DNA of 64,000 nt from Elymus sibiricus. Taxonomy: Eukaryota; Streptophyta; Magnoliopsida; Poales; Poaceae. Location: positions 402,858,130 to 402,922,129 of the forward strand of contig CM077668.1 in the NCBI GenBank assembly GCA_039707655.1, written 5' to 3'. The translations under genes were made by a program, and so were the position numbers. This document shows, piece after piece, positions 53,871-64,000 of this stretch (position 1 is the first letter of the stretch; each line of letters begins with the position of its first letter). The notes below the pieces were generated by a model. The model searched no databases and had not been told where the DNA came from. It was given only the letters and a program-made list of their open reading frames with translations.

Positions 53871-55069
53871 ACGCTACCTCTCTATCCCTCGCAAAGCCGA
53901 AGCTATTTACATTGCGAGGGGGACTCCAACCTTGTATTAATTTGTGAAGGCATTTATTTCGGTGGGTTTATATTAAATTTTTGTAGCATTCGGCCCGCAA
54001 CTACTCCAAACACCGTTGCAACCCCCGCCCCTCCCCCGATTGATTTCCCTCTGGGTCGGTCACCGCTCTCTCGGATGCCCTTTCTCACCTTCCAGGTCGC
54101 ACTAAGGTATTTTTGCAAAAAAGCTCTGGTGTTCTCTTTAATTATTACAAATAAGCTACAAATTACACACCGGGAGTCCACGTGTAATGGAACAAATTTC
54201 GACCCAGAAATTAAAGTGCTACAAACTACACGCCGGGGGGCCCACCTGTCATGGAACAAATTTGGACCCATATGTAAATTAAAAATGAGAAAGGACGGGG
54301 ATCGAACATGCGACCAGGCCCTTCCAGGCGCACGTCAATAGGCAAAATACTGCCTTCGTCCGGGATTAAAAGTAGTAGCAACGTTTGTTGTACTCCCCTT
54401 CGTTGACATAATGTTTTTATATTACCACAGCCTATTTAATGGATAGCATGTTTTTATATTAATTTTAGTAGATTAGTGAGACCGGCTCGTCAGCACGTAC
54501 TATTCCCCTTCCTCGAGGCACTTACTGGTGGGTCCCATGTCTTCTCTCTCTCTCCTCCCCTTCTACGTTTATTAGACGCACGGGCAAACACAAAAAACGC
54601 GCGGGCGGTGTTGCCGTTGACCTTATCTGGACGCATTCACAAGTTACGGCACTAGTTTCACGTACTAGTAGTAGTAGTTTAGGAACAAAAGTGACCGTGA
54701 TGGACAACTTAGGCTAGTAGTAGTATTTAACTAGTAATAATTAAATGCGTGGATAAATAGAAGTACTATCGCCTAGTGCTCGAACAAGGGGCCTGGTCGC
54801 GCCCTACAAGTATTTGGAATTGATTTCCCTAAAAAAGTATTCAGAATTGACGTGGTATTTTAATATGAAATGTTTGAGATGGGAAGGAATACATGTCGCG
54901 CGATGACTTTTTTTATTTAATTTGATACGGCTCTAGCAGAACATTGATCAAACCATAGATTTTATTCAGTCTGACTGCGACTTTACATTCATACCACGAT
55001 CGAACTAAAATAAATGGAAATGATAAGTCCCAAATGTTCGGATTTTAAGCATGGCAATCCGAACGTTTT
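53871..55069. other. Flanking DNA, partly duplicated at 57850-58560
   Basis: No gene found. The part at about 53880-54360 matches 57850-58560 weakly but in order (for example CCCAC.TGTCAT.GA.CAAATTTGGACC in both). A TACTGCCTTCGTCCGGGATTA-like MITE end is hinted near 54348 without a partner. Confidence 0.4.
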
Positions 55070-55800
55070 TCATGGCAAATTCAGATCACGCGGCGGCGGC
55101 GGAGGCGTCTTGCGGTGGGAAGTGGCTCCTCTGCCGTGCTCTGTGTGTCGTCGGGCCACTGACCAGCGGCGATGGCAGCGTCTTACGCCGTTGTTGGCGT
55201 ACTCCTGGACGTTGGCCCTAGCTTCAAGGAAGGCCAGAATGTTCTGGACTTCGGTCTCCAGGAGCCAGTCAACTGGCGGGAGGCGGTGACTGGCGTTTGT
55301 GCAAGGAAGCAGTCGACGGCGGCGATCCATGCCGCTGAGGGGGGGACTAGCACCGGCGTGGGGACAGGCGCTGGCAACGGCGCGGCGGAGACATTCGTGT
55401 GCACGGGCACCGGCACGGGCGCGCGCGTCAGTGCACTCGCAGGCGCATGCGCTGGCAGGTGCATGGGCGCGTGAAAGTCAGCGGGGACCTCGTGGAACCC
55501 CGTGGCTTCAAGCTCTGCGACAATGTGCGGCTCCCAGCCCATCAATGCCACGGGGATGGGCGCTGGCGCAGTCGGGGCGACGGGAGCTGGAACGGGAGCG
55601 GGGACAGGCGCGGCGTCTTCCCGCAAGGCCAGTTCAAGCTCGTGCCAAATTGCCTTATGTTCTTGAGACTCCGGCTGGGTGTCTTCCTCAGGAAACTGGA
55701 GACTAAGGGCAGCCCATCGTGATGCAGCATGGCATATGGTGAGGTCAGGCTGGTTGGAGGTAGACGACAGGAGAATCTGAGAGGAAGAGAGAAGATTGTA
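55070..55800 (-). pseudogene. Broken proline/alanine-rich gene, unknown
   Basis: A minus-strand frame reads SLQFPEEDTQPESQEHKAIW, then PAPVPAPVAP-type repeats and MGWEPHIVAELEATGFHEVP. A shift near 55300 moves the coding pattern to a frame containing WLLETEVQNILAFLEARANV, which ends about 55070. No ATG lies in the first frame: the nearest ATGs (about 55735-55720) are out of frame. A TTAAATAAA box lies about 100 bases upstream (near 55830). Domain not recognised. One start loss and one frameshift suggest a pseudogene, though a short intron could also explain the frame change. Confidence 0.4.
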
Positions 55801-55834
55801 GCGAGACCGGGGAGTGCGGCGGTGATTTATTTAA

Positions 55835-56110
55835 CTACGGCGCCGGCGCCATTAAAAGTCGGGGCAATTGGGAGGAAGGTGGGCGGCTGAGCCTGGTCAA
55901 AGGGCTCGCCTCCTGGTGAGCCTGCGCAGTGGCCTGCTCGCACGCCTCCCGGCCAGCCTGCGCAGCGGCCTGGTCGCACGCCTCCCGGTTAACTGGCGCA
56001 GCGATCTGCTCGCACGCCTCCCATCGACTCACACGCTTGATCAGACGGCACCTGCCGATGAGAAGCGGGACGCGTGGCGGCACGTAGGTCTAACGCCCAC
56101 GATTTGAATA
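55835..56110. repeat. Short GC-rich repeats upstream of the proline-rich gene
   Basis: Four copies of CTCGCACGCCTCCCGGCCAG-like units at about 30-60 base spacing (55912-56020). The open frames across them reflect the repeat. Confidence 0.6.
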
Positions 56111-58628
56111 GTGAAACCGTTCGCGTTAACGTGACAGTTGATTGTTCCAAAATACCTTGGCTCTTCATTTGTGCAACTTTTCATAAGCAGCTTGTCTCAA
56201 ATTGAACAAAAAAATTATGATAGCCTATTTGTACCATATCACGAGGCCATGCTCGGTTTCATGAATTTCAGGTGAGTTTTGGATTTTCTAGAATATAAAA
56301 TCCAGGATTCGAAATAATATCATTACTTGCATCATGAAATAAATTTTGAAGCGATACATCTTTACTGGTGTAGATGTTAATATTTCTTAAGAAAGGATTT
56401 GGTCAAACATTCTGCTTAGTTAGACTTCAGACAAGTTATATATGCAGAGTAAAAGGGCAATCCCTCCATACCAGTGCATTCGTGATATAGTAACTCCAGT
56501 AGGCATGAACAAACGGAGCTTCATTCTGTGCTCATCCTGGTGTAGTACTCCTTCCGTTTCTTTTTACTCCGCGTATAAAATTTGGTCAAAGTTAACCTAT
56601 ATGGTAGGTAACGTGGGCTAGTTACCGAGAGAATTGAACCGTGCTTGGCATGGTAGGTAACGTGGGCTATTTACTAAAGCATCCCTCCATTGTTCATCGG
56701 TAGTCAATATGGACCGGGGACATGAGGGGAATTTCCTAGGGCTGGAATTCTAGCCACCAGATATTTCGGCTAGAAACGCGGAGGCTCGAGTGGAGGCGCG
56801 AAGTTTAATAGTATCGCGGTTCTTTTGGTTGGGGTTGGCTAATGTGCGTACCACACACGCCACCAGCAGGACACGAGCCCGGGTCTGGCTGGTACGCCGT
56901 CGGGTGCTACCATTCGAGAATGTGAAAGGAATCTTTTTTTAAATTGCCAAACGAATCTATATGTATTACAATGCCCGTATTTTCCTTGCAAATAACTGGT
57001 CATTCCAAAAGGCACGGTAATTGATTTATGACGAGTTCTTGAATTAGAGTGAGTTTGTTATATAGTGATCTCAGCGTGGATTTCACATTTCATGGTATCC
57101 ACAGTAAGTTTTTCATTGCAAATTCAAATTTAAAAGATGAACGGTATGGTGGTGAGAAAACTTTGTATGTATTCAAGCATATGACCACACACACACACAC
57201 ACACGAATACAACAACAATCCAGTAAGTATAGTGCATCTATTTTTCCAAACCATGCATGTATGACACGAATTAAAAAATAAAATGTAATCCATGCATGGT
57301 CCTCAATTCAATTGTTAAAATGCACAATAAACTGAAACATGAATATTAAGTCTAGTACTATGTACATGCAAATGTTGTGTTTAGGTCTCTCCATCGACCC
57401 CCCCCCCCACCACCACTACACATACTTCATGTATCGATCGATCTTCATTTCTTTGTTAATAGAGCTATTGGTATCCGACACACGCACGCTCATTATTTCT
57501 CTTCACGTTTCGATCTCCATTTATGTCATACCCACCCTCACACTCTCAACAAATGTATTTCTCACACACAACCTCGTCGTGCCCTCCATGACAAACCCTC
57601 ATTCTCTCTCTCAAGACACATACGTTGACTTTGTAAAACACCTTCACCATGCGCACACACACAAAGTCTATCTAGGACACTCTCTCGGTAACTATCTCCC
57701 TCCAGCCCTCACTGCAGCTTTGCCGCATGACATCTCGTTGTATCGTGTTTAACATTTGAGTGTACGCTAGGCCACACTTACTCGATCTCTCCCTCTATAA
57801 ATGACTTGATTGACCTCGCTTTCACGCGTCATCTCTCTCACACATAGACACTGCCACTACAACTCTTACATAGGCGGAGCTATGTAGATTGTCGGGGGGG
57901 GGGGGGGGTAACCCCTCGACCTTAGATGAAATTGTGAAGCTCTGTTTAGGATTGTTTGGATTATATTTTTTGAACATTATATTTGTCCCCACCCTCCCGA
58001 ACACCGTTGGGTTGTGCACCCCCCCACCCCCGGGAGAATACCATGTGCCCCCACACCTTAGATGCTATATGGTGATAGGGTTCCTTGGAGCTAGTAGATC
58101 TGAGATCCAGCGGCTCACAGGATGTCTTAATATTTTTACAAGAAACCTTAATGAGTTTGGGAATTGCACACAATTAGTACAAAAAGTACAAAGATGCCCT
58201 TGGATCCCATATCCAATGGCCTCGAAGCTCATATCACCGTAGCATCTAAGATGAGGGACGACCTCATATTCTTTTGTATGTAAGAATATCAAGTGCTACC
58301 ACACCTTAGATGTTGTGGTGATACAAGCTCCTAGGTCCAAATAGGTGTAACTGGTGCCGTAACTTGTCTAACCGTGTAAAGTGTTTGCGCAAAGAAAACA
58401 TCATACACTGAAATATCGGAACGACACACGAGGGTCCCACTCGTCATTGATCAAATTTGGACCTAAAACTAACAAATCTGAAGGATGAGATTCGAACCGG
58501 CAACCTGGACTACAAAGCGTAAGTCGATAGCCTGAAACAGCAATGGTTGTTGGCTTTGTCGCATAACTTGATTTTATACAGTATTACATTAAGTTACCTG
58601 CCTTTGGGTGCTTGACATGTGGGCCAGC
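56111..58628. other. Intergenic DNA duplicated from left of the CACTA
   Basis: No gene found. A single Stowaway-type end (ACTCCTTCCGTTTCTTTTTA near 56548) lacks its partner. From about 56730 on the sequence follows that at 21030-22165 and 53275-54360 in the same order and orientation, including the GTATCCAC and TATGACCACACACA blocks, a CA run (57187-57204) and a G run (57895-57908). Confidence 0.5.
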
Positions 58629-59116
58629 TGTCGGTGTCAAAACTGGCAGATCTCGGGTAGGGGGTCCCGAGCTGTGAGTCTAGGATTAATGGGTAACGGG
58701 AGACAAGGGACATGGTATTTACCCAGGTTCGGGCCCTCTTAATGGAGGTAAAACCCTACGTCCTGCCTGATTATATTCGATGTAGACGATGATTACAAGA
58801 GTTGATCTACCTCGAGATCGTGTAGCTAAACCCTAAAGTGGTATGCCTATTTGTTGTTCTGTTGTTCTCTACGGGCTAAACCCTCCGGTTTATATACACA
58901 CAGGGGGGGGGGCCTAGGGTTACACATAGTCAGTTACAGAGAAAGGAATAACTGTGCCTGGACACCTAGACTTGCCTTGGAGCACACATCAGGACGGTAA
59001 AGACTCCTATCCGGATACGGGGGCAACCTTCTGCTTTGTTCTCAATGCGGCCCATCAGTCCGGCCCATGATGATCAGGCCGGACACCCGAGGACCCCTTA
59101 GTCCAGCACTCCCTCA
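58629..59116 (-). repeat. 3' LTR of element B
   Basis: 488 bp, TGTCGGTGTC to CACTCCCTCA on the plus strand. TATATAAA on the minus strand at 58896 to 58889. Confidence 0.9.
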
Positions 59117-59674
59117 GTAGCCCCTGAACTAGCCTTCAATGACGATGTATCCGACCCCAAACTGTCTTCGACATTGCAAGGCGAGTTCCTTCCTCCTCCG
59201 AACTCTGAACTAATTTTCTGCATAAAAGGACTTATGTCCGGCTCCGAGCTATCAACATAACCCTTGACCGTGAAGGCCAAACATCCAAGTGAGAACAACA
59301 TCTTTTTTACTGACAGCTTCTAGTGGAACGACACATTTATTCTTTAAACATTGAACCATTGTGCGTCCTCGTTTCGCGGTTCGAGGCCAAGCCTCCATTG
59401 GCACGTCCCATCAATATAGTGATCGTGCCCGTCCTTTACGGGATACTATCAATGATATTTGGGTAACCCAACCGTGCATTACGCCACGATTTCATTGGGA
59501 AGAGGCGAGGTTCGCGGCAGCAAAGGGACGTTTGGTATTTTGACAGCCTATAAGAGGGGAAAGATAACCCCCCTTTTCAGCTCACGCTTCCATCTCTTCC
59601 TTGCTTCCCAAATCTTCCAGAGCTCCAGCGCCCACAGCTTCAAGCTCCTCCTTCGCAACCTCCGCCCTCCAACC
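59117..59674 (+). promoter_or_regulatory. Promoter region of the antisense gene of element B
   Basis: TATAAG at 59549-59554, about 120 bases before ATG 59675, with a CT-rich leader; same layout as in element A (13681-13686). A short open frame starting MRPRFAVRGQASIG upstream of the TATA box is alike in both copies, which nucleotide homology alone explains. Confidence 0.6.
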
Positions 59675-62600
59675 ATGGCTGGATCTGGCTCGAAGGGAAA
59701 GTGGGAGGCCTCATCCGTCACCACCAAAGAAATCGAGGACCTCAAGCTCGCTGGCTACCTGTCAGCAGCCATCGAGCACCAAGCACCGGAGGAGAACCAG
59801 GTCATCCCCACGCCGAAGCCTGGGGAGTGGGTTGTGTTTATTCCCCACTTCATCCGAGGGCTCGACTTTCCTCTCCACTCCTTTCTTCGGGGCCTTATGT
59901 TTTTCTATGGGCTAGATTTCAACGATCTAGCCCCAAACTTTATCCTTCACATCTCGGCTTTCATAGTCGTTTGTGAGGCCTTCCCCCGAATCCCTCCACA
60001 CTTTGGCATATGGCTCAAGACCTTCAATATCAAGATGAATGTGGTCGACGGCGGACTGCGGCGGACTGCGGCGGGGCCATGGTGAGCAAACTCAACAAGT
60101 TCACATGGCCAAAAGGTACCTTCATTGACACCGTCAAGATCTGGCAGCAGGAGTGGTTCTACATCACCGAGCCCTGCAATGCCAACTGGGCGGCGGCTCC
60201 TGCTTTCAAATTCGGACCCCCCATGAGACTTACCTCATGGAACGAGAAGGGCCTCGAATGGGGGTCCCAGGCCGAAGTGAAGATGCTCCAAAAGCGCGTC
60301 TATAATATGGTGGCTGGCCATACGACCCTGACCAACATGGTTCAGGTGATGCTCTTCCGCCGCCTCCTTCCCTGCCAACTTCGGGCGTCCCCCATGTGGG
60401 AGTTCAAGCCCGAAGAACCTAGGACCGTGCAGCACTTCTACGGCACCACGCACAAAAACATGTGGAAGCTGTTGTTTAAGTCCCAAGAGGACTGGCCGAA
60501 GGAGGACGAGGACATCGGGCTTGACGCCGCCAGCCCGGCGGGGGAGGTAACCACACCCTGTCCGAATACTAATCCAAACATTATTTGTAACAGTTCGATA
60601 ACTTACTTTGATCTTCCCTTCTAATCGCAGCACTGGACGGCCAAAGCGGAGCGGATTAACTATCCGGCTCTGCTGCCCGAAGACCCAAGGACACCACAGC
60701 TGTCCAAGATGCTGGTCCCGGCGCCTTACAAGGCGCCCGAAAAGAAGCAAAAGAAGAAAAAGAAGACTGAGGAGGCCCGAGGTGGCCTCCGCTTGAGGGG
60801 TCCTCCGGAAACCAAGTCCGGAGAGACCGATGCCCCCTCGACCCACGAGGGGGAGGAGGAGGAAGAGGAAGAGGGAGAGGGGAGTGACTCCCCTCGCCCA
60901 AAGAAGAGGGCGGTGGCCGAAGACGTCGGGGAAGCCGCCCAAAAGAGGCCAAAGCTGATCCTCCCCGATAGCTCGGACTCCGAAGCAGAGTCCGTGGCAT
61001 CCGAGGGTGTTCCCATGTGGAACGTCAGGGTTAAGCCTCTGGGCACGACGTATGAGTCTGAACACCTGCTATAATTTTCTTGTGTTCTTATCTTTTTTAA
61101 CTAACCAATCATTCGCTATTTTTTGTCACAGCCCTCCGCGCGCGGCCCCCACTGAGCAGCTATCGGAGGGGAGCTCTCCACCAGCTGACCTGGCGGAGAG
61201 CGGAACACCACCACGGTCCCCACCTCCTATCACTATGGAGGGTGCCGAGGTGACGTCTCAAAGGACACCTCCCGGCCATGAGAGGGCGGGTGAAACCGAT
61301 GAGATTATGGCTGAGGCGCATACCTCGGCCGCCGAAGACCAGGGGAAGAAATCCCGTCTGGCGCGCGAAGAGGGAGAGCCCGGCCAATCCGGGCCCCCGT
61401 TGAACACTATTCCGGAGCCCTCCCGGACTTCGGAGCCGTCTGCGCAGCCCCCTGCCAGAGAAGGGGTCGCGGCTCCGTCTCCCACACCGCTCTCCACCGA
61501 GCCAACGGCGTCTGGGCCACCGAATGCCCTGGAGGAAGCACTGAAAAGTGCTTCCATTGTGGAAGAACACCATGCCCTGATGGGCACAGTGATGGAGAAG
61601 ATTCAGTCCGCCAACCGCGGACTGAAGGACGCCTTCGATAGCCTGCTAACAGGCTTCGAGGTAAGCGATGTAATACTTTTTATTTTATTAGAAAAGGAAT
61701 AAGTTGGTTATGCCTGTCTTTATATACACAGTAGCCCCTGAGACTTTGTCTGGTTTTGAAAAAACCAGACTCAGGATCGATAACCTTACTCTTCAGATAA
61801 GTACTAAATGTATCTTAATGTGACAGGCTTCCACGTTAGCTGCGGCTTCGAATGCCGAGGAGATTGCCGAATTAAATCGGAAACTCTGAGTCGCTGACGA
61901 GGAGATCGACCACGTCAACATGCGTTTTGAAGAAACGCAAGGTATGTAGGCCGAATACTTGAATAATTCGGTTTTGTGTTAGGTACAATGCCTGACATAC
62001 TGTGCTTTATAAAAATTTCGTCCATAGCTGGTGCTGCTGAGGTTGAGAGCCTCAGGGCTGCACTTGCGGAGGCCAGAAAGGAGGCCGCGGCAGGCAAAGC
62101 GGCTGCTGAGAAAGCAGCTTCTGACTTGGAGGCCGAGCAAATTGCTCGGCGTCAGCATGAAGCTCGGGTATCTGAAGTCGAGCAAGAGCTCAAGGATGCC
62201 ATCACCAAGTGTGAGGTCCTTGAGCAAAAGACTTCGGATCAATCCACCGAGCTCTCCAAGATTAGCAAGGACGCCGAAGAGGCGCGGACCGAGACCCGGA
62301 GTGCTCGCGAGGAGATCCACCAGGAGAAACAGATAGCGGCTGGTAAGCTTTATTTATTGCAGAGTGTCTTTGGAGGTCAACGGTACGCATTACTCACCTG
62401 AGTATGGCGTTCTCCAGGCGCGTTTGCGGACCTTCCGAGGAGCGCTACCGACGCCGCTAAGTACTTCCGCGCTCAGGAGGGGGAAGTGCAGGAGAAGCTA
62501 TTCTGGTCACAATTCCAAGCGCCCGAACATCCTCCCCTCCTGAGCAACCAGATGAAGCAGCTGGTGGAGCTACACCAGACGGCAGAGCTGGCCATGAAGG

Positions 62601-62902
62601 ACCTCTCCGTCCAGTTGTGGCCGGCTGAGCCAATCCCCAGCAGCTACTTCAGACTGCTGAAGTGGCTGCGTGACGCATCTCCATGGATCGAAGCGGTGAA
62701 GCGCTCGGTCTGCATCGAGGGTGCTCGGATGGCCTTCGCCAGGACCAAGGTCCAATGGCCGAAGATGAAGGCCACCGAAGTTGCAACTGGGCCTCCGCCT
62801 GAAGGGAAGACCCACCGGCGCCCCGAGCTGTACTTTGCCGAGGTCATGGATGGTGCTCGGGCGATAGAGGGCCAGTGCTCCAAAGATGTAATGTACGAGT
62901 GA
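59675..62902 (+). pseudogene. Spliced antisense gene of element B (gypsy-type transposon domain protein)
   Basis: Six exons with the same junctions as in element A: 59675-60546, 60631-61049, 61132-61660, 61827-61941, 62028-62342 and 62363-62902. Donors are GTAACC, GTATGA, GTAAGC, GTATGT and GTAAGC, and each acceptor ends in AG. Exon 1 carries the domain (FIRGLDFPLHSFLRGLMFFY; WPKGTFIDTVKIWQQEWFYI); exon 2 the KKQKKKKK basic cluster and an acidic run; exon 5 an Ala/Glu coiled coil; exon 6 the conserved C-terminus VKRSVCIEGARMAFARTKVQ. Breaks: a net +2 shift at a GGCGGACTGC duplication near 60050-60070, TGA in exon 4 near 61888 and TGA in exon 6 near 62399 (CGA in element A). Breaks differ from those in A, so each copy decayed separately. 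Confidence 0.8.
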
Positions 62903-64000
62903 TGTACCGTGGCATGTGAAACTATGCTTTAAACCTTTTGATATATATTAAGTTTGCGCTACTTATATGTGCGTCGTTGTGATGATGTTATTTTGACTCC
63001 TGTGCGGCCGTTTTCATTCTGAAAGCTACCAGTCATCGGCTTCAGCCCCCATGTAGATACAACAGGGGTGTTTTGAACTCCACGTCTTAACCCTTAGCCA
63101 ACGTCTTGGTCCGTAAAGGAGGTTTACGTGGGCGAAACCAGGCAATCAGATTATGCAGTTTTATTGCTTTCACTTAGCCATAGGAGCTTGACTGTGGAGC
63201 TAGGAACTAGCCCCTGGTGTGTGATCGACTAGCCGAGGTATATACCTTTTTCACACGGCTGGACGAAGACCAGCCCCTCGTATAACACGGAGTAATCGCC
63301 AATGATTTATAGTATGACACTTAGTCATCGGATCGCTGATCGATTCTCGCACATTATGACAGTCAGTTTTCGGCTTTCTCTACTAAGGTACTTAACCAGA
63401 CGAGCTGGAAATATGATCGCAGTAGTTCTCCCTTTACCTTCTTAGCCGAACATGCGGAACGTAAGAGGGTAAACACAGGAGCCGGGCAACCCAACTATTG
63501 ACCCAAGACATAATTCAGAATCTATGCATATAGTGCAATATCCGAGACGCCGAACGCGATGAAGCCGGTGTTCGGACTTGATATGTAGGGCAGTAACAGC
63601 CCCCGGTCTATTGACCGGTGTGCTTTGGCATTTTAAAGAGCGCGAAAGAGTAAAAAGGGACACATATAATAAGAAGCGAGTACGTCGAGAAACATTTTCT
63701 TCCTTGACACTCTTATATGACGTCTATCAGTACAATGCAAACTACCAAAGCTGGGGAAGATGTTTATTTATTTTACATTAAATTTTATACAAAGGAAAAG
63801 GTTTACACAGAGCCTTGGTACGCGGCTTGATATCCCTGCTTTGCCCTGTGGCACGTCTGCACCTTTACTCCTTTGGGGAAAAAACGTCCTTGAGAGGTAT
63901 AAGTCCGGCGATTGGGTCCTGCGAAAAAGGATCTGAAAGAAGAAAGTCGCCGTCGTATGTGCAGCTTGATGCTGAATAGGTCCTTAATGGAACCCAGAAT
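62903..64000. other. 3' flank of the antisense gene (element B)
   Basis: Matches 9247-10337 of element A inverted. No coding frame for polymerase. It continues beyond the window toward the expected gag-protease. Confidence 0.6.

Larger units (their letters stand above)
58629..64000 (-). mobile_element. Gypsy LTR retrotransposon B (Fatima-like), 3' part, cut by window edge
   Basis: Inverted relative to element A. Its 3' LTR comes first, then the antisense gene on the plus strand, then the 3' flank that matches 9247-10337 of element A inverted. The window ends before gag and the other LTR. The expected target duplication would be CCAGC (58624-58628); its partner lies outside. It is a diverged member of the same family as element A. 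Confidence 0.9.

Noticed and set aside
54285..54330. tRNA-like phrase GGGATCGAACATGCGACC
   Set aside because: Only a T-arm-like fragment; no acceptor, D or anticodon arms could be formed, and a similar weak phrase near 58490 belongs to the same duplicated DNA.

Overview
The window looks like intergenic, repeat-rich DNA of a large grass genome, most likely a Triticeae species (wheat, Aegilops, barley or rye). Multi-exon genes with GT..AG introns, nested LTR retrotransposons with 5-bp target duplications and CACTA transposons with 3-bp target duplications fill almost all of it. Family names are recalled from Triticeae repeats and are tentative; boundaries, target duplications and reading frames were read from the sequence by eye.

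Layout. (1) 1-3633: minus-strand exons of a grass gene of unknown function; three consecutive exons join in phase. (2) 3634-14604: a complete Gypsy-type retrotransposon (Fatima-like, element A; target duplication GTGGC). It has a decayed gag-protease on the plus strand, no reverse transcriptase or integrase, a six-exon gene on the opposite strand, and a 1.5-kb solo LTR inside gag (target duplication GGCGG). (3) 14605-22165: further minus-strand exons of the same general kind, including tandem mini-exons, and a possible small plus-strand gene at 19112. (4) 22166-53274: an outer CACTA element (target duplication ACG, TTTGCCGTCTGC subterminal repeats) with a decayed TNP2 gene and a second transposase-like gene. 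The last intron of the second gene holds a complete inner CACTA element (24728-37024). The TNP2 coding exon holds an LTR element with 3.8-kb LTRs and a 0.67-kb interior (42564-50875, target duplication CATTA). (5) 53275-58628: flanking DNA, partly a diverged duplicate of the DNA left of the CACTA, with a broken proline-rich gene. (6) 58629-64000: the 3' part of a second Fatima-like element (B), inverted relative to A and cut by the window edge.

How the parts work together. The inner CACTA is the best-preserved machine: a TATA box at its right end, then a small ORF for a coiled-coil protein with a C-terminal membrane segment, an uninterrupted 1052-codon TNP2 transposase, and a transposase-like/Ulp1-protease gene broken by a single stop. 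All are on the minus strand downstream of one promoter. Between the two large genes sits a snRNA-type promoter module (USE plus TATA box at U6-like spacing) followed by a terminal stem and a T run, which suggests a Pol III transcript. Elements A and B carry the same antisense gene in opposite orientation, with the same six exons and the same TATA box.

The main candidates for undescribed biology are the Pol III-like module in the CACTA, the CACTA-borne membrane protein, the spliced antisense retrotransposon gene and the tandem mini-exon array.
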